Source: JACZQZ01 sp046756945
GTDB taxonomy: Bacteria; Pseudomonadota; Alphaproteobacteria; Rhodospirillales; 2-02-FULL-58-16
Length of the DNA stretch: 32,909 nt
NCBI GenBank assembly: GCA_046756945.1
Contig: JBHHXI010000014.1
Location: 1-32,909 of the forward strand
Direction of reading: 5' to 3'
Shown: positions 31,293-32,909 of the stretch, one piece after another
Layout of the letters: each line of letters starts with the position of its first letter
How positions within the stretch are numbered: position 1 is the stretch's first letter
Position numbers and translations under genes: made by a program
Notes under the pieces: model-generated
The model's database searches: none
What the model was told of the DNA's origin: nothing
The model's input: only the letters and a program-made list of their open reading frames with translations

Positions 31293-32798
31293 TCAACCCT
31301 CCAGCCCGAAGGTGATCCCCTGGGCCAGCGGCAACTCGTTTGAGTAGTTGATGGTGTTGGTCGCCCGGCGCATGTAGTTCTTCCAGGCGTCGGAGCCCGA
31401 TTCGCGCCCTCCGCCGGTGTCCTTCTCGCCGCCGAAGGCGCCGCCGATCTCGGCCCCGCTGGGCCCGATGTTGACGTTGGCGATGCCGCAGTCGCTGCCG
31501 TCGGCCGCGAGGAAGGCCTCGGCCTCGTTGAGATCGCGGGTGAAGATGCTGGACGCCAACCCCTGGGGCACGTCGTTGTGGATGGCGATGGCTTCGTCCA
31601 GCGCCCGGTATTTCAGGACATAGAGCACCGGCGCGAAGGTCTCGGCGCGCACGATGTCGGTCTGCGTCTCCATCTCGACGATGGCGGGTTCGACGTAGTA
31701 GGCGGACGCGTACCTGTCTTCGAGGACGCGCGCGCCGCCGAAAACCGTGCCGCCCTCGCCGGCCGCCCTGGCGAGCGCCTGCCGCATGGACTCGAAGGCC
31801 GCTTTTCCGATGAGGGGGCCGACCAGGGTCCCGGGATCCCGCGGATCGCCGATGGAGATGCTCTCGTACGCCGCCTTGAGGCGCGCCAGCAGCGGCCCGT
31901 AGGCGTCCTCGTGCACGATCAGCCGGCGCAGGGTGGTGCAGCGCTGGCCGGCGGTGCCGACGGCGGCGAAGACGATGGCCCGCACCGCCAGATCCAGGTC
32001 CGCCGACGCGCCGACGATCATGGCGTTGTTGCCGCCCAGCTCGAGCAACGCGCGCCCCAGGCGCGCCGCCACCCGGGGGCCGACCCGGCGGCCCATGCGG
32101 CAGCTTCCGGTGGCGCTGATCAGCCTGAGGCGCCGGTCGTCGACCAGCCGTTCGCCGATCTCCGCGTCGCCGACGACCACTTCGGCCAGGCCCTCCGGCG
32201 CGCCGCCGAAGCGCGCCCACGCGCGGGCGAACAGGGCCCGGCAGGCGAACGCCGCGAGCGGCGTCTTCTCCGACGGCTTCCACACCACCGAATCCCCGCA
32301 CACCACGGCGAGGGCGAAATTCCACGCCCACACGGCGACCGGAAAGTTGAACGCGGTGATGACCCCGACGGGGCCCAGGGGGTGCCAGGTCTCCATCATC
32401 CTGTGGCCGGGCCTTTCCGACGCGATGGTCAGGCCGTGGAGCTGGCGGGACAGGCCGACGGCGAAGTCGCAGATGTCGATCATCTCCTGCACCTCGCCCA
32501 GACCCTCCTGGAGGATCTTGCCGCACTCGAGGGTCACCAGCCCGCCCAGGGGCTCCTTGTGGGCCCTGAGTTCGTCTCCGAACAGGCGGATGAGCTCGCC
32601 GCGGCGGGGCGCCGGCACCCGCCGCCATTCGACGAAGGCGGCGTCGGCACGGGCGATCGCGGCCTCCAGGCCGGCGGCGGAGTCCGTCTTGACCCTGGCG
32701 ATCACGGCGCCGTCGATGGGGGAGTGAACGTCCAGGTCCCCGTCCGCGAGGGCACCGGCGTCCAGCCCGAGGGCGCCCCAGAGTTCGTTCAACTCCAT
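31293..32798 (-). CDS. Aldehyde dehydrogenase, ALDH7/antiquitin (AmaB-like)
   Basis: This 501-aa NAD-dependent aldehyde dehydrogenase has the ALDH7-specific pattern. It contains the cofactor loop ITAFNFPVAVWAWNFALAVV, the general base Glu253 in ELGGNNAM, the catalytic Cys287 in GTAGQRCTTLRRL, and ANVNIGPSGAEIGGAFGGEK near the end. ALDH7 enzymes oxidise alpha-aminoadipate semialdehyde (in equilibrium with piperideine-6-carboxylate) in lysine breakdown; Pseudomonas AmaB is an example. That substrate is inference from subfamily. GGAGGA precedes the ATG. The gene upstream on the same strand is cut by the window edge and may belong to the same pathway. Confidence 0.93.
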   Translation of the reverse strand: MELNELWGALGLDAGALADGDLDVHSPIDGAVIARVKTDSAAGLEAAIARADAAFVEWRRVPAPRRGELIRLFGDELRAHKEPLGGLVTLECGKILQEGLGEVQEMIDICDFAVGLSRQLHGLTIASERPGHRMMETWHPLGPVGVITAFNFPVAVWAWNFALAVVCGDSVVWKPSEKTPLAAFACRALFARAWARFGGAPEGLAEVVVGDAEIGERLVDDRRLRLISATGSCRMGRRVGPRVAARLGRALLELGGNNAMIVGASADLDLAVRAIVFAAVGTAGQRCTTLRRLIVHEDAYGPLLARLKAAYESISIGDPRDPGTLVGPLIGKAAFESMRQALARAAGEGGTVFGGARVLEDRYASAYYVEPAIVEMETQTDIVRAETFAPVLYVLKYRALDEAIAIHNDVPQGLASSIFTRDLNEAEAFLAADGSDCGIANVNIGPSGAEIGGAFGGEKDTGGGRESGSDAWKNYMRRATNTINYSNELPLAQGITFGLEG

Positions 32799-32864
32799 GC
32801 TCTCGTCCTCCGGCGAATGGGCGCGGATGAAACCCCGCGCCGCGCCGCGTGAAGGCCGGTGGTG

Positions 32865-32909
32865 TTACCGGCGCGCCCCGGCGTAGCCGATGCCCTCCAG
32901 CGCGTCTTC
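32865..32909 (-). CDS. 3' end of an unidentified gene (partial)
   Basis: The last 45 bases read in one minus-strand frame as EDALEGIGYAGARR followed by TAA, with no other stop before the window edge. Codon third positions are mostly G or C, as in real genes here. It lies 66 bp upstream of the aldehyde dehydrogenase, in the same direction. Too little is present to name the product; the frame could also be chance. Confidence 0.4.
   Translation of the reverse strand, partial: EDALEGIGYAGARR

Overview
The window is a gene-dense, GC-rich chromosomal segment. The gene content and order point to an alphaproteobacterium, most likely of the Rhodospirillales. The evidence is the run zapA–6S RNA–fau–ymdB–yebC–ruvCAB–tolQRAB–pal–cpoB–tilS–ftsH–folP–glmM–thiD, a TrcR (DUF1013) gene, a DUF1192 gene, a zinc-free L31 and a ROSE-type RNA thermometer before an hsp20 gene. 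No tRNA, rRNA, prophage, transposase or CRISPR array was seen. This taxonomic call is inference from content, not from a marker-gene search.

Region 1 (about 1–17985, all on the minus strand, so transcription runs from 17985 down to 64). It opens with a small coiled-coil protein and ZapA (cell division). A strongly structured ~170-nt segment follows that I read as 6S RNA, then 5-formyl-THF cyclo-ligase, a YmdB-like phosphoesterase, YebC and the RuvCAB Holliday-junction machine, whose genes overlap by GTGA/ATGA. The Tol–Pal envelope machine (TolQ, R, A, B, Pal, CpoB) comes next, without the usual ybgC at its head. Last come TilS, FtsH, FolP, GlmM and ThiD. The block mixes envelope constriction, DNA repair, tRNA modification, folate, amino-sugar and thiamine functions.

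Region 2 (18264–20494, plus strand): gap, a terminator, a small uncharacterised protein and thiE. pgk and fba, which often follow gap, are absent here. A minus-strand Phd/VapB–VapC toxin–antitoxin pair (20497–21146) follows, with a clear palindromic operator.

Region 3 (21435–28928, plus strand): efp, an inositol-monophosphatase-family gene, then a three-gene set. This set is a secreted OmpA-like protein, a MotA/TolQ/ExbB-like channel protein with a long C-terminal tail, and a MotB-like protein with a long coiled coil and a canonical OmpA peptidoglycan-binding domain. It looks like a dedicated proton-driven envelope machine distinct from both Tol–Pal and the flagellar motor, and it is the most interesting protein system in the window. 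An MFS exporter, rpmE and a heat-shock-controlled hsp20 follow.

Region 4 (28929–29317) is a 389-bp convergent intergenic region. It has three terminator-type hairpins and a ~138-nt element closed by a 20-bp imperfect inverted repeat, whose right arm contains a good Shine–Dalgarno sequence for a 23-codon ORF. Region 5 holds DUF1192 (minus), a zinc-less quinone oxidoreductase and TrcR (plus), an ALDH7/AmaB-type aldehyde dehydrogenase (minus) and the last codons of another minus-strand gene.
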